DNA of 64,000 bases from Catonia carolina (Eukaryota > Arthropoda > Insecta > Hemiptera > Achilidae): the NCBI GenBank assembly GCA_035578175.1, contig JAQMRL010000002.1, positions 131,690,171 to 131,754,170 of the forward strand. Direction: 5' to 3'. A program made the translations under genes and the position numbers. Shown in pieces: positions 22,476 through 34,000 of this stretch. The first letter of the stretch is position 1. Each line of letters starts with the position of its first letter. The notes under the pieces are model-generated. The model worked only from the letters and a program-made list of their open reading frames with translations. It did not search any database and was not told the origin of the DNA.

Positions 22476-23026
22476 TAATAGGGTGTGTGTCGGCCTTTTA
22501 CGTTTCCAATCATTGTTCCGATTTTCCTGACATACTTTCATTTCAGTTTTCTTGTCGATTTTCAAAAAAATTCACTTCAAGTTTGTTATCGGTTCTACGA
22601 ACAAGATGCCTAAAGGAAGGTACTTCCATACGTACACCTAAACCGACTGGGTTTGTGGTTCTCTCTTATTTTCTTTCACAGCAAAAATGTATTTTCCTGA
22701 TAATTTCTAGACGCTAAAAGTGGTATAAAATAATTAGTGATTAAGATCACTCACAAACCATTCTGATAGCAAAAGAAAGTGAAAAACGAATACTTCAATA
22801 CAAATCATTTCACTAACCCAGAGTCCAGCTGGGTTTGGTTACTTAACCTTTTACTGGGTTGCTTTGTTAAGGGCTGGAGTGAGAGAGGCTAAGAGGACTT
22901 TCTCGAATAATTTTTTATATTATAGAATGCATATAATATGGTAAGTATTGTTATGCATCTTCACTCCCATTTTCCGGAGACAGAAGTCCACCCGGGTCAA
23001 TTTCCAAGAGTCCATAATATCTCTTG
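22476..23026. other. Non-coding stretch, nothing recognised
   Basis: No element identified. A short open frame at 22439-22717 begins inside the LINE fragment and runs into unrelated sequence. Confidence 0.35.
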
Positions 23027-23194
23027 CCGGCAGCATTGGCGTAGTTGGTAACGTGCTCGCCTCTCATCATGCGGTCTTGGGTTCGAATCCCATTCAGGCA
23101 CGGCATATTTTCATACGTTAGAAAAAATAATTTCATCCTTCACCGTCTGCAGTAGCAGTAATTGCAGAACAGTCGGACGTTAAACCAAAAAAAG
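23027..23194 (+). repeat. SINE-B, best full copy
   Basis: The tRNA-like head has the A box TGGCGTAGTTGG (from 23037) and a perfect B box GGTTCGAATCC (23090-23100). The body has TTTTCATACG and CACCGTCTGCAGTAGCAGTA, then ATTGCAGAACAGTCGGACGT and TAAACCAAAAAAAG. The frame shown on the minus strand across it (22951-23136) is not a gene. Confidence 0.85.
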
Positions 23195-23764
23195 TATTAA
23201 TAAAATAAAGAAAAACCCATAATATCTCTAGCTCTTAATTTGTCTTTTTTTAAAATGGAAATTATCAAGATAAACATATCAAAGTTTCTTTACACAAAGG
23301 GTGTTCACCTTTTAAACCGACATTTTCTGTTTCTAAGATTCAAACAAGAACAAGATGGATGAAACGCGGTGGAGATTACTTATAATTTAGACAAAAATTA
23401 TTTCTTAACCATTTTTAAAATGTACTTCTAAGGAGATGAAACTGGTCTTTAACCCTTAACCAATTAAATATTTATTGTTTACTAAGTTTGACGGCATAAT
23501 TTCAAGTGATGTTATTTATAGTGCAATTGAAAACAATTACGCCTTAATAATTTTCAAAATGTAATTACACATAAAAGTTTGAAAACGGTGTTCAACCTTT
23601 AAACCAATATTTTTTGTCTATTAAGTCCCGGACGAGTTGATGGCTGCAATTCAGTATAGTTGTCCAAATATATAAATATATTAGATTTTCCAAATTAGAA
23701 AATCACATTTTCAATTTATTTAAAACTCTGATCTAAAAATTATTGAAACTAAACAAAATTATAT
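23195..23764. other. Non-coding stretch, nothing recognised
   Basis: AT-rich, no frame. A weak internal similarity (AACCCTTAACCAATTAAATA / TCAACCTTTAAACCAATATT near 23450 and 23590) is not strong enough to call. Confidence 0.3.
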
Positions 23765-24185
23765 ACAGACCCCTCCCAAGAATTTTTCTAGACATTCCAA
23801 TCAAACTGTCTTGTAAAGCCCAAAAATATAGGAAATGAAGCAATTTTAACAAAAACCGTTGAAGATGTTTTTGAGAAAATTGCAAAAAGTGAAAAATCCA
23901 CAAATAAATATTAACTTCCGATAGACCGATTTTGGTGAAAATGTTTGTGTTGAAACTTCTAATGGTACTTAGGTAAGTTGCAAGTTTCAACTTCTTAAGC
24001 TATTCCATTTTTGAGATATTTTTTTCACACAAACACATACAGACCAATCGCTAAGAAACTTGTTTTTTTTTAAATTCAGGCGTCACGTAAACGTGTATTT
24101 CCAGTGAAATTTCAATTTTGAAAAATACTTTCCTTCCCTGTATATTTTATGAAGGGCTAGAAAAGGTAAAAAAGAAGAAAAACCT
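23765..24185 (+). repeat. Dispersed repeat D, 3' half
   Basis: It matches 34805-35240 in order: CCAAGAATTTTTCTAGACAT, TTGTAAAGCCCAAAAATATA, AAAATTGCAAAAAGTGAAAA, CACAAACACATACAGACCAA, ACGTGTATTTCCAGTG and TACTTTCCTTCCCTGTATAT, ending GGGCTAGAAAAGGTAAAAA. Confidence 0.85.
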
Positions 24186-26354
24186 GTTCAGTAATAATTT
24201 ACGAATGAAAGAGTAACTCACATTTTCTTTTATTTCTTGTATTTTGGGAAAATCTAAAACTGTATCGTAGAAATTGAGTTAGCTGAAGTAGAAGCATAAG
24301 AAGTGAAAGAGAAGAAGAATAAGGAGGATGAGGAGGGTGGATGGAGGGTGGATAAGGAGGATGGGACATAGTGGTGAAGGTGTGTTATGGTTAGAGTTTA
24401 AGGGTAGGTGTTTTGGAAGAGGCTGGATTGAAGAGGTAGTAAGAATCTATTCGAGTGAGTGATATTGGAAGGATAAAGAGCGCGAGCCAACGGCGGATCA
24501 TGCAGCCAAGAGTGATGGAAATGAATCGCTCAATTGACAGACGAGAAATTCCATTTTAAAAGAGCTTTAGAGGGGAGAACAAATGGCATACACAGAAATC
24601 TACTTCCGTTCTGTGCTGGTGTATTTCGTTTCCAGTAGAGTGCGCAACGTATGCATGATGTCACGTGTTTTCTATTATTCAGATCGGTTATACTTTACAT
24701 AGCGCAAAGGCTCTAAAGATAAATTAGAATTGAGTCGGTGTGGAAACGAGCGAGAAGAGCGAAATCGGTGAATGGTGGATGAGGCGATGTGGTGTGGTGC
24801 GGTGGTGCTTCCAGTTAGAGCCGAGTCGATGTCGATCCGAAAGCGGTGGTAGAATTACACTGTCTTATATGTATACATTTATACAAATGCCATATCGATA
24901 TCGTAAAAGGGCTGAGGAGGAATATATAATAACTAAATAGGGAGGGAGGCTCGAATTTGGATGCCATTTGATTGTACACAACTCAACCTTCCCTACTTTT
25001 GAATTCAATGGAAAATAAATGAGCGCCTTCATACGTCATGCATTTTCTTCATATTATAGACTTATACACACACTAACACATAACAACATGAATTTATATC
25101 GTCGTTCTTCAAAAGATTCCAATTTCTTTACTCTTAATATATTCTCGTTTATACGATTTATTATTTATTGCATAATAAGCCTAGATTTATTGACTACATG
25201 CCATTTATAGCTTGAATTAGAGTACCCTATCATACATAAGTACCAATGCCAACTTACATCATTAATCACGCAATTCTTACTTTCATCCAAGAAAAGGCCA
25301 TTACACTTTTTATTCCTTGATAACATATCGAATTAAAAATATCGATAAAATGTCTAAATGTTCAAAATTAATGTTGACCTCGATAGTATTATTGCTACAA
25401 AAAGTAATTGATTCACATGACTTAACAATATTTATAATTATGTTTCTATTTTTAGTTTTCTTTTAAATCAAAATACTTTTTATTCCCATATCGATAGTTT
25501 AAATGAAATGAAATTTTACTGTGTGGTAAAATATTTGTTAACACATCACAAACGCATTTTACGAATATTTTCACTACTACAAAACGAAAACTGTATTTAT
25601 GTGTACTCTGCATTACAAAATATACTGTAAGTTACTGTTAATCAGTTGTTGGCTATGAGAAAAAACTGTCATTTTCTGATTTACATGCTACTTTTGCGTT
25701 CACCAGCTGCATAATTCGCCATCTTGTCAGATTCAAAACATCGATTGGAGTTATAGTCATAATCGTCTGATGTTCAACATACACGCCTAGCAGGGCCAGT
25801 TCTAACATGTACTGTATATATAAAAACATATCTGGCATTATCAATAGATCTGTTGGCTATCAACTGATTGCAATAATACTGAGGTCCTGGGAAAATGGGG
25901 TGCGACCAAAAAATATTACCTTCTTGGGAGGCACATAGGACTTTGGTTTGGGGCAAGCTAAGTCCAAAGAATCAAATCAGGGACCCGCTGTATGTTAGTC
26001 TAGTACGAAATCTGAATTTCCGTCTAAGGGGCTGAAGCACCCAAGCCCCCTGTTTTACTTACCTGTCTCTTTGAGAATAGCCCAATGGAAAGATCGGTTA
26101 AAAGAGAGGCCGCTGTATTGCATATTGCAGGTTTATAAAGTACAGGTTGATTACAATTGATTCGGGAAAACTTATCCACAAACGCCATCAAAATAATATA
26201 TTCTTTGATTTTTCGATTCCGTTTTACTATGTATTATATGAATTGCACATGTAATGCCCCACGTAACTATAAGGCAACAGCACTTTTCCAGGATTCCAAA
26301 ATGAATATAATTTTAAAAAACCTTATAGATGTGTGTAATAACGCCCAATAAGAG
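24186..26354. other. Non-coding stretch; unique-looking block at 24470-24900
   Basis: A purine-rich run (GAAGAAG/GGAGGATGAGGAGG type) covers 24296-24470. The part at 24470-24900 is richer in GC and CpG than its surroundings and shares no repeat with the rest of the window. Overlapping minus-strand frames at 25653-25956 show no recognisable domain. Confidence 0.4.
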
Positions 26355-26360
26355 GTCATT

Positions 26361-26753
26361 TGGATAAGGAGGACATTTGGTGATATCACCTACGAGCTGA
26401 CGCAGTAGCTAACAGGGCATGGTTGCTTTGGAGCATATTTGGCTAGGTTCAAGCTTCATGAAGTACCAAAATGTCGACTGTGCGATAGTGAAGAGGAGAA
26501 GTCCATTTCGCATATTTTTGAAAGATGTTCCTATTTTGGCCTCGATAGAATGGAGACTTCTGAGAAAATAGGCGTTGCACAGTGGATCCCAAAGAGAGTA
26601 GGAACAGCAATGTAGCAGGATGAGGAGAGCTGGAAGTTGGTCGCTCAGTTTGCAGAGAGGGTAGTAGGGAGACTGCGGAGGGAGGAGACATGGAGATCAG
26701 CGGGATCGCTCTCTCCCACAGTGAATCAATCCTGTCCCGATCTCAGTAGGTAA
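26361..26753 (+). pseudogene. R1-type LINE C-terminus with zinc-knuckle, two stops
   Basis: One frame reads FGDITYELTQ, a stop at 26406-26408, then LTGHGCFGAYLARFKLHE, then CRLCDSEEEKSISHIFERC: a C-x2-C-x9-H-x4-C cluster like the C-terminal zinc-binding motif of R1-clade non-LTR elements, directly after the conserved GHG segment. A second stop (TAG) falls at 26612-26614, and the frame then runs on as DEESWKLVAQFAERVVGRLR and ends at TAA 26751-26753. Everything before the GHG segment, including the RT core and endonuclease, is missing. It is a 5'-truncated dead copy. R1-clade assignment rests on the motif layout. Confidence 0.8.
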
Positions 26754-27145
26754 GGTAGGCATACTAATTTCCTGAGCTGGTGATTAAAGAGATGAATGAA
26801 ATTGAGAGAGTGAGTGTTGGTCAGTGACAGCGAGAGGGGAATTAGACTACGGTTCCCTTTCACGCCCCGCTGACAGTATGTAATTTTTTTTAACCCGACA
26901 TTTTTCTTGTAGTATTATATAAACAGTTCCGAGGGAGGTGGAGAATTGTTTGCTGATGTCGGATCAAGTGGCCAGACGGCGGGTTTTTGGTTAGTAAGGT
27001 GGTTGCGGCCTCCTTGGGGATGGACGAGGACGCCTCAATTGAGTCCAACAATACTTCCCCCATCGTAGGGGAGTGAACATGAGTTTTTGCCGCCTCGGAT
27101 AAAAAACAAAATAACACCCAAAAATTATATTCTGACATAAAAAAA
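26754..27145 (+). other. Probable 3' UTR of the R1-type LINE
   Basis: Sequence following the LINE stop codon is GC-richer than the flanks and ends near an A-rich run (27137-27148). Being the 3' UTR is inferred from position only. I found no second copy in the window to define its end. Confidence 0.45.
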
Positions 27146-27756
27146 TTGAAAATGACACAATAAAATTATTTGGGTTATTATGGGTTAATTCTGTTTCCAT
27201 CAGTTCTGTTTACGTAGATCTAAGGAATAAATGTTTCAAATTTTAACCTTTCTTTGGTTTTAGGAATTTAGAGAATTACTGATGAGTATCAGTCAGTCAG
27301 TGAGTAGGCACGTTTGCATTTACAGATAGAGGTCGATACTAGTTGCTAGTTTGTTGAAGTAGTACCTACTGTTCATTCAGCAGATGAAACGTGACAGAAT
27401 TTCATCACAAGATTATGACAATACTATTTGTGTATTAGCTTAAGACGAGCAGTACAATACAATAACAATACGGTATTGTACAAACAGAAATACACATAAT
27501 ACAGAATACAGTACAGTAGTTGTATTTCTATTTTAGTTTACAGTTTAGTTTATTTTGTTAAATAAACACAGAATAAATCTCGTTTGACTATATTTGCTAC
27601 TCTACTAGTTTCCGGCATGACTGGAAGTGGTGAAGAACTGCAATATTGCAATGTGACTAACAAAACATTACCCATTTATATACTTTGCTTTAAACGCTTA
27701 TAACCGTTATTTCTATATTTATGATATAACCTCCGATGGCATAACATGTTCGGTTT
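27146..27756. other. Non-coding stretch, nothing recognised
   Basis: Contains short ACAGTA/CAATA-rich runs near 27450-27560. No frame or repeat shared with the rest of the window. Confidence 0.35.
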
Positions 27757-27907
27757 ATGACAATGTGAAATAAAATATGGAACAATAGTTCCATATTTTA
27801 TTTCACATTGTCATGTGAAATAAACAATAGTTCCATATTTTATTTCACATTGTCATGTGAAATAAAATATGGAACAATAGTTCCATATTTTATTTCACAT
27901 TGTCATG
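27757..27907. repeat. Cluster of repeated 25-bp-arm palindromes
   Basis: The unit is GACAATGTGAAATAAAATAT, then GGAAC, AATA and the exact complement of the arm. A complete palindrome stands at 27759-27812. It is followed by a half with a shortened left arm (27815-27856) and a second complete palindrome (27853-27907). Adjacent arms overlap at TGTCATGTGA. Confidence 0.95.
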
Positions 27908-28085
27908 AAAATGATAATTATAAGATTCCGTTATTAAAACAACTGTAAACTGATCTCATATATAAAGCAATAATATCATATGTGGCATCTCGTAACAAAC
28001 CAAGCAATCTACATTCTTGGATCAAATTGAGTTATTAATTGTTAAATAATTCTAGTAAAAATAGTTACTTTTCTACGGATTTTAA

Positions 28086-28254
28086 TACCACACAATAGTT
28101 ACCAGTATGTTTTGATGGTTGGGGTTCAATTAATGATACTTTCTTGGAAATGATCGGCATGAGTCTGTATCAGATTACACCTCATTTACACGTAAAACAT
28201 ATCATCCTCATCTCATTGGGTCATGGTTGCTTATTGTTCTAAATTAAACAGATT
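28086..28254 (+). repeat. SINE-A, 5'-truncated copy
   Basis: Starts at the AATAGTTACCAGTATGTTTT block of SINE-A and continues to TCATTGGGTCATGGTTGCTT and AAATTAAACAGATT. The tRNA-like head is missing. It lies only 48 bp before a full copy in the same orientation. Confidence 0.8.
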
Positions 28255-28302
28255 TTAACGTACACACATTATAGTTAAAAATAATGGAATAAATAAATAA
28301 AT

Positions 28303-28595
28303 ACCCACCGGGTTGGTCTAGCGGTAAGATCGCCGTGGCAAAGTCAGCTCTTTAACAGCTGATTTTTGATGACGTAGATCCTGTGGTTCACATCGTAGTA
28401 AAGGTTATACTGTTTTGAATAATAGACAGAGGTTACTGGTGAAGTTTGATAATTGGAATTCAATTAACCATATTCTCTCAGGAATGGTCGGCCTGAATCT
28501 ACACAATACTACACCTCATTCACATGTCACATCACCTATTAATCTCATCTCATTGGTTCATAGGGTTGCTAAATGTTCTTAATAAAACAGATTGC
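28303..28595 (+). repeat. SINE-A, full copy
   Basis: The head ACCCACCGGGTTGGTCTAGC holds the A box TGGTCTAGCGG. The B box region at 28389-28400 is eroded (GTGGTTCACATCG). Body and tail blocks (GGAATGGTCGGCCTGAATCT, CATTGGTTCATAGGGTTGCT) match the other copies. About 290 bp. Confidence 0.85.
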
Positions 28596-29361
28596 AAAAT
28601 AGGGCTCACACACATTAGGTATTAAATAAAACATGGAAAAATAACTAAACTTTTATCGTTACGTAAGATATTACACAATATATGTCTTGTCAAATATTGG
28701 AATAAGGATTGGGAAGGTGCACAGGATGCAAGAAGGCGCTGAACAGGCTTCGCTTGGAGGAGTCAAGGAAAGCTGTGTAAATAACTTTTTCAATAAAATA
28801 TTTCTTCAACTTATTAATTACAACAATATGCCCATATTCTTCACGAAATATTTACTTTCACAAGTGTTCAATCTGAAGTTTATTATAGCTTAATTAACAA
28901 TTTTAAAATAACAATAACTGATTTAATAAAAAAACTATTCCATAAAGAAAAAAACTAAAAACATTTATTTATAAAAATGTAAAATACTATGAAATATACA
29001 CAAAAAATACAAAAAACAGAAACCATCAGGATCTCACAAGTGTGGTAATCCCGTCACGTTTAGAAAAATTTACATGACGTAAAATTTTTAAATACACAAA
29101 TGACAATTTAAAAATTATTGTAAATAATACATTTTTATTTTTAGCTAAAAAGAAAGTTTTTAAGACATTCCAAAAAATTTTATTTTTTCTCTCCAATAAA
29201 ATTAAAACTTTTTCCAGTAGTTTTTGATTGGAAAATATTTAAAAAATTAATTTTTTGGATTGACTTTAATTACTCAAACACATTTTCATAAATGGGCCTT
29301 AAGCACATAATGGTCTTCTGAACTGCAAGTATTTTTTATTATATATTTGTCTTCTTTATTT
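28596..29361. other. Non-coding stretch, nothing recognised
   Basis: AT-rich with A-runs near 28980-29020. The 68-codon frame at 28687-28893 has no recognisable features. Confidence 0.35.
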
Positions 29362-29577
29362 CTATTCTTCTACTATTGATATTAAATTAGTAATAGATTC
29401 CAGGATCTGTTCTGGTATCCATATAGCCACCGGTTGCCACGGATCACGCCTTCCTATTTGTCTGTAAACTTTGGCGAGTCTAGAACTCTTAAGTGGAGAT
29501 ATTCTTTGCAGATAATAAGTCCATTTCCGGTGGTACTCCGTAACTGCCTCGTTAAGAAAATCATCACCTAATCTCAC
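29362..29577 (-). pseudogene. Probable LINE C-terminal fragment
   Basis: The minus-strand frame reads AVTEYHRKWTYYLQRISPLK, then RLAKVYRQIGRRDPWQP and IWIPEQILESITNLIS. The spacing of the Trp, the HL.R(M)-like element, and the GRRD..RP...W segment is that of LINE RT tails (EYRxKW..HL.RM.....GRRD.GRP..RW). Sequence identity to other copies in the window is low, so the assignment is moderate. Confidence 0.5.
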
Positions 29578-30549
29578 AGTAAATCAGCACTTCTGATCTA
29601 ATCCAATCTTCTACAGGCCTTAGCACTTCTCAAAAAGCACATATCTGCCGAATGAATGGGATTATCAAACTTTTGTATTCACAATCAGACCTCTACCATA
29701 TGGCAATGTTACTGTTTTTTGTCCTGTATCCAAATATGTCATCCCATTTTTAACAAGATATTAAAATATTTTCCTTCAGTTTAATATTAAAGTTTAGGTA
29801 GATATCACGAAAAATGTAGCCAACACCAAGCGCATTCCTGCAACAAAATCAGCAATATTAATTTTCACCATTACAAAATTAATTATATCTAGGAATAGCT
29901 GTTAGTTTTAGGATATTTCATTTTTCCACATGGTGCTTAACTCTCTCTCACTTATTACGTAAACATTATGGTCATAAATGGCAGGAACAGAAAAAATATT
30001 TAAAACAGAATTTTAAACGATCGACACTCAAAAACGCGTAAACTAGTTTTATGATTTAAAATTTTTTATGATATTTTTTTATCTTTTAATTTATTTTTTT
30101 CCACTTCAACTCCTAATCATCGTCATCTCATAATCGGCGTCGTTTTCATCTCTAACATCGTCATTGTCATCTCCAACTTCAACAACTTTGTGTTTCAAGA
30201 TGTTGATTCACAGCTCATCAAGTTTGATTTTGTATATATTTTTGTCACAGTTTAGTCTTTTTGAAACACACGACTGAGTGTAGTTTATATTTTAATTCTA
30301 AGGACATTACTCAAATTTTCTCAAATTTGCTTAAAATTATTGTTTTATTAACTGGATTGCAAAAGAAATACTACACTGTTATAAAAAAAGGTGTAGAAAA
30401 TTTACATGAATTTATTAAGTCGTTAAACTTATGAAGTATCTAGAGCTATGGGCCGGGTAAAGTTGTAATAATTTTATATTCCTTATATATTTATTTTTAA
30501 ACTGTACACATTTTTTAATTTATACAACGTATGTAGCTTCATAAGATTG
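29578..30549. other. Non-coding stretch, nothing recognised
   Basis: AT-rich. A loosely repeated ATCGTCATCTC / TCGTCATTGTCATCTC run lies at 30117-30172. No element identified. Confidence 0.35.
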
Positions 30550-30706
30550 TTCTTTTTAACGTCCGACTATTTAACACATTACTGTTTAATACAGACGATG
30601 AAGTGTGATAGATGAAAATGAGTAATGAAAAAAGCCTAACCTGATCGGGAATCGAACCCGAAAATATAGCGTAAAGAACAGTCGTGCTGACCACTGTTCT
30701 ACCATC
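30550..30706 (-). repeat. SINE-B copy, minus strand
   Basis: On the minus strand: an A-box-like TGGTAGAACAGTGGTCAGCA, a perfect B box within CGGGTTCGATTCCCG (30660-30646), then TTTTCATTACTCATTTTCAT, CATCGTCTGTATTAAACAGT and AGTCGGACGTTAAA. Same body and tail as 23027-23194 with a different head sequence. Confidence 0.8.
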
Positions 30707-30960
30707 TTATAAAGAATATGTTGTAGCTTATTCAGGAAAAATAATTCGATTGATAACGCAAGAGTGGAGCGAGACCTTCAGTTAGTTTAATTTAGTCTGG
30801 GTTACCTACCAGTTGATTTTCATCGATTTTTACCACCCGCTAAATACAACACGCAATAAAAAAGGGAACTTCCTGAGTTTCGTCATGTAAATAGAAAAAT
30901 ATTATTTCGGTTGATATAAGTACAGTAGCATAGTTAATATTTAATTTATCCCTTAATTAG
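30707..30960. other. Spacer between two SINE-B copies
   Basis: No element identified. Confidence 0.3.
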
Positions 30961-31075
30961 GCTGGCCTGTTTGGTGTAGTGGTCACCGCAACTGGCATCT
31001 ATGACATAAGTCCAAGGTTCAATTTCATGTCATGCTGGCACTTTTCATCACTCATTTTCATATATAAAACAGGTC
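30961..31075 (+). repeat. SINE-B head, 3'-truncated copy
   Basis: A-box-like TTTGGTGTAGTGGTCACCGC and B-box-like AGGTTCAATTTCATG are followed by CACTTTTCATCACTCATTTT. The diagnostic tail block is missing. Confidence 0.7.
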
Positions 31076-31778
31076 TTCGCTTAAACGGTGAGTATCCATT
31101 TTTAATCGTTTTTTAAGGAGCAAATTGCTTTTAATAAAATGGTACTATGTTACATTTTATAATTAAAATTTGTTTTACATCAGTAAATAAATAAACTTTT
31201 GAAAATTTCACTTATTAATAACTAATTAGTAATAATTAACTAACTAATAAAATAATTATTAACAACTTATTAATTAATTTGAATATCTCGTCAACGAATT
31301 CAGATATATTGGAATTTTTAAAAATATTAATTTTTGAACGACTTTTTTCAATAGAGAAATATTTTTCCAAATTATTTATGTACAAAAAAAATCTGCAATT
31401 AAATGGGGTGCTAAGGTAAGGGATTTTTACTTGAAAAATAATTTAATATGAATTTGCTCAATTCAAGTACACCAAGTTATGATTTCTGAAACGAATGACT
31501 GCTATTTAACCACCACTTTAATTATAGGGGATGAGCGTAAAATTTTTATTCTGGATTTAATAGATTACCTGCATGGCAGGTACAAAAGTGGTTTTCCACT
31601 AATATGGAACACAAAAATAAACTGTTGTAAGTTAGGGTTGAGTACTTCCCTTCATTCTGCATAAGCCTAACAGACGGACGAAAACAAAAAAAGTAATTTA
31701 ATTTTTTCATAATTTCTTTTATGTACTAATTCAAGTGAATGTAATGCAAAAACCAATTATCAAAACTACACTTAATAA
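31076..31778. other. Non-coding stretch, nothing recognised
   Basis: AT-rich with TTAATTAA-type short runs (31195-31275). Confidence 0.35.
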
Positions 31779-31850
31779 TGAGGAAGGCAATTACCACCTC
31801 ACTCCTCGTTTTACTTAGTAAAATATCTAGCTAGATGTTCAAATCAGCCT
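31779..31850 (-). repeat. Dispersed repeat C, fragment
   Basis: Inverted relative to the other copies: TGAGGAAGGCAATTACCACC, TCACTCCTCGTTTTACTTAG, then TTCAAATCAGCC. Confidence 0.7.
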
Positions 31851-31956
31851 ATCGCTACCTAAACAACACTTAATATACCTAGATTATAATAGATAGCATC
31901 AGATTCCCAAGTCCTAACGATCAGGGAGTTGTACCTAAACCGCCTTTAGTACTATA

Positions 31957-32876
31957 CCGGGTGTTCCACGGAATTTGAACCATAGGGAAATATCATTGAT
32001 TTTCATTAGTTTGTTAATATTTCTTCCCACGCATAAATGAAGCCTTGGTATATGAGGAATCATTAGAAAATATTTAACCTTTTAAAAAATATCAACTATA
32101 AAACATTTTAAGCTGTATTTTAACTTAAAATACAGAAATATATAAATTTGCAACCGTTCTCTATTTAAGTATTATAAATTTTATCAATTTGACGCATTGT
32201 AAGTTTGGAGTAATGGTAATGTTCTAGTGTGAAGATGTAAAGAGAGGTGGGTCGATTCCATCTGCAGAAATTTTGTTTTATTGTTAAAAAATATTAGAAA
32301 TATTATAAAAATTAATTATTTATTAAATTTTTATTTTGACAATTTTGTTTTATCATCTAAAATTATTGCAACAATCTGCTGCCTCTAAAAATTAAATGTT
32401 ACTGAAGGAAATGTTAAGTAGACTATTTAAAATAATACTGAATTTACTTCCGAAAATAAAACAAATTTTTAAGCAAATAATTTTAGATGATAAAACAAAT
32501 TGTCAAAATTTAAAAATTAATAAATAATTAATTTTTATAACATTTCCAATATTATTTTAACAATAAAAAAAATTTCCGGAGGTGGAATCGACCCACTTAT
32601 CTCTACATCTCCACACCAGAACGTTGCCATTACTCCAAACACATAATGCATCAAGATGATTAAATTTACAACAATTAAATAGAAAACGGTTACAAATTTA
32701 TGTATTTCTGCATTTTAAGCTAAAATGTATCAAATCGCCATTTTTTTAAAGGTCTAAACATTTTCTAATGATTCCTGATTATAACAAGTGTTCATTTCTT
32801 CGTTAAAAGAAAATATTATCAAACTAATAAAAATCAATGCTCTTTTCCTATGGTTCAAATTCCGTGGGACACCCGG
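31957..32876. mobile_element. Foldback element with ~400-bp arms and tRNA-like sequences
   Basis: The ends are CCGGGTGTTCCACGGAATTT and its counterpart CCGTGGGACACCCGG, each flanked by TATA (31953-31956 and 32877-32880), so the TSD is TA or TATA. Arms 31957-32367 and about 32479-32876 are inverted and clearly diverged; the spacer is about 110 bp. Each arm holds a tRNA-like stretch: TTTGGAGTAATGG (A-box-like) and GTGGGTCGATTCCA (B-box-like), plus strand at 32204-32262 and minus strand at 32645-32580. No protein frame. Confidence 0.85.
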
Positions 32877-32880
32877 TATA

Positions 32881-33191
32881 TCCAAAAACATAGGAATAAT
32901 TTTTAAATAACTGGCATATTATTTTACAATTTCCGACCTAATAAAAAGTAGGTACCTCAGTTTACTACAAAAATTTAACAGTTATAAGAAGGCAACACGT
33001 TTACACAGCTACCAAGTTCATTAATACGTATGATCCTAGCTGACCTTTGAACGATGGTCATGCACATTAAAGATCGATTAAGAAAAATGTAAATAAATGA
33101 GTAACAAATTTATGTTTTCCATGTTAATTTTTTAAAATGGAAGCTTTAACTAAATTCTATCATTATTATTGGTAAAACGCTATCGTATGTA
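32881..33191. other. Non-coding spacer
   Basis: AT-rich sequence between two DNA elements, nothing recognised. Confidence 0.3.
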
Positions 33192-33319
33192 CGAGGTGTG
33201 AATATTAAATAACGAGACTGACGTTGTAAAAAAAATTATTTGTATTTTATACATAATCACTTATTGTCACCTTCAATATACACTCCTTCTCTATCCCTGC
33301 AACGTTTCATACGAATTTT

Positions 33320-33870
33320 TCATTGTTGGAAACAGTGCTGAAAGTCATTTTCTATCAACTCGTTCAGGACACGTGTCGCTTTCTCTTTTACAGCTTCCAC
33401 AGACTCAAATCTTGTCCCTTTTATTGCAGATTTCACCTTAGCGATTAGGTAGAAGTCACATGGAGCAAGATCTGGTGAATAAGGTGGATGTTCTACAACT
33501 GAGATACTGTACTTGGCTAGGAACCTCTTGACAGATAACGCGAAATGAGCTGTAGCATTGTCTTGGTGAAGAATGCATGATTTGTTCTTCCACATTTCGG
33601 AGCGTTTTTTCCTTACACTTTGACGTAGTTTAGAAAGTACCTCAAGGTAGTAATATTGATTAATTGTTTGACCTTCAGGAACCCAGTGAAGGTACACGAT
33701 CACATGGATATAAAAAAATAACCACCATTGCTTTAAATTTTGACTTGCTCATTCAAGCTTTTTTGGCTCTCGATGAAGTTTGGCCCTTCCAGTGCATGGA
33801 TTGGAGTTCGTTTCCAGATCATAAGTAAAAAACCACGTTTCATCACATGTTATTTTATTCTGCCTGTTCC
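33320..33870 (-). pseudogene. mariner transposase, C-terminal two thirds, broken
   Basis: The minus strand encodes the catalytic domain of a mariner-type DDD transposase, a cut-and-paste enzyme acting on TA targets. The first aspartate block (CDETWFFTYD) is at about 33845-33815. The frame then hits a stop and a shift near 33700-33760. The open part (33703-33320) starts at IVYLHWVPEGQTINQ and holds the second aspartate in HQDNATAH and the third in PYSPDLAPCDF. They are separated by 34 residues, the DD34D spacing of mariner. The frame ends in FQHCFQQ, the usual C-terminus. The N-terminal DNA-binding region is missing, so it cannot be active. Its stop codon is followed by the 3' end of the element. 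Confidence 0.9.
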
Positions 33871-34000
33871 CTAAGGTGAAATCTGTATTAAAAGGGACAA
33901 GATTCAAATCTGTGGAAGCTGTAAAAGAGGAAGCGACATGTGTCCTGAAGGAGCTGACAGGAGATGACTTTCAGCACGGTTTCCAATACTGAAAAATTCG
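33871..34000 (+). pseudogene. mariner transposase C-terminus, second inverted copy
   Basis: The plus strand reads VKSVLKGTRFKSVEAVKEEA, then LKELTGDDFQHGFQY and a stop, followed by the same 3' region as the left copy. It is homologous to residues after the third catalytic aspartate only. It differs from the inverted partner at many bases, so the two halves are not an exact duplication. Confidence 0.85.

Noticed and set aside
23027..23100. Functional tRNA gene (perfect B box)
   Set aside because: It continues directly into the SINE-B body and tail found in other copies, so it is a SINE head.
25653..25956. Two overlapping minus-strand frames as one broken gene
   Set aside because: Neither reading resembles a known family, and overlap in different frames gives no consistent protein.
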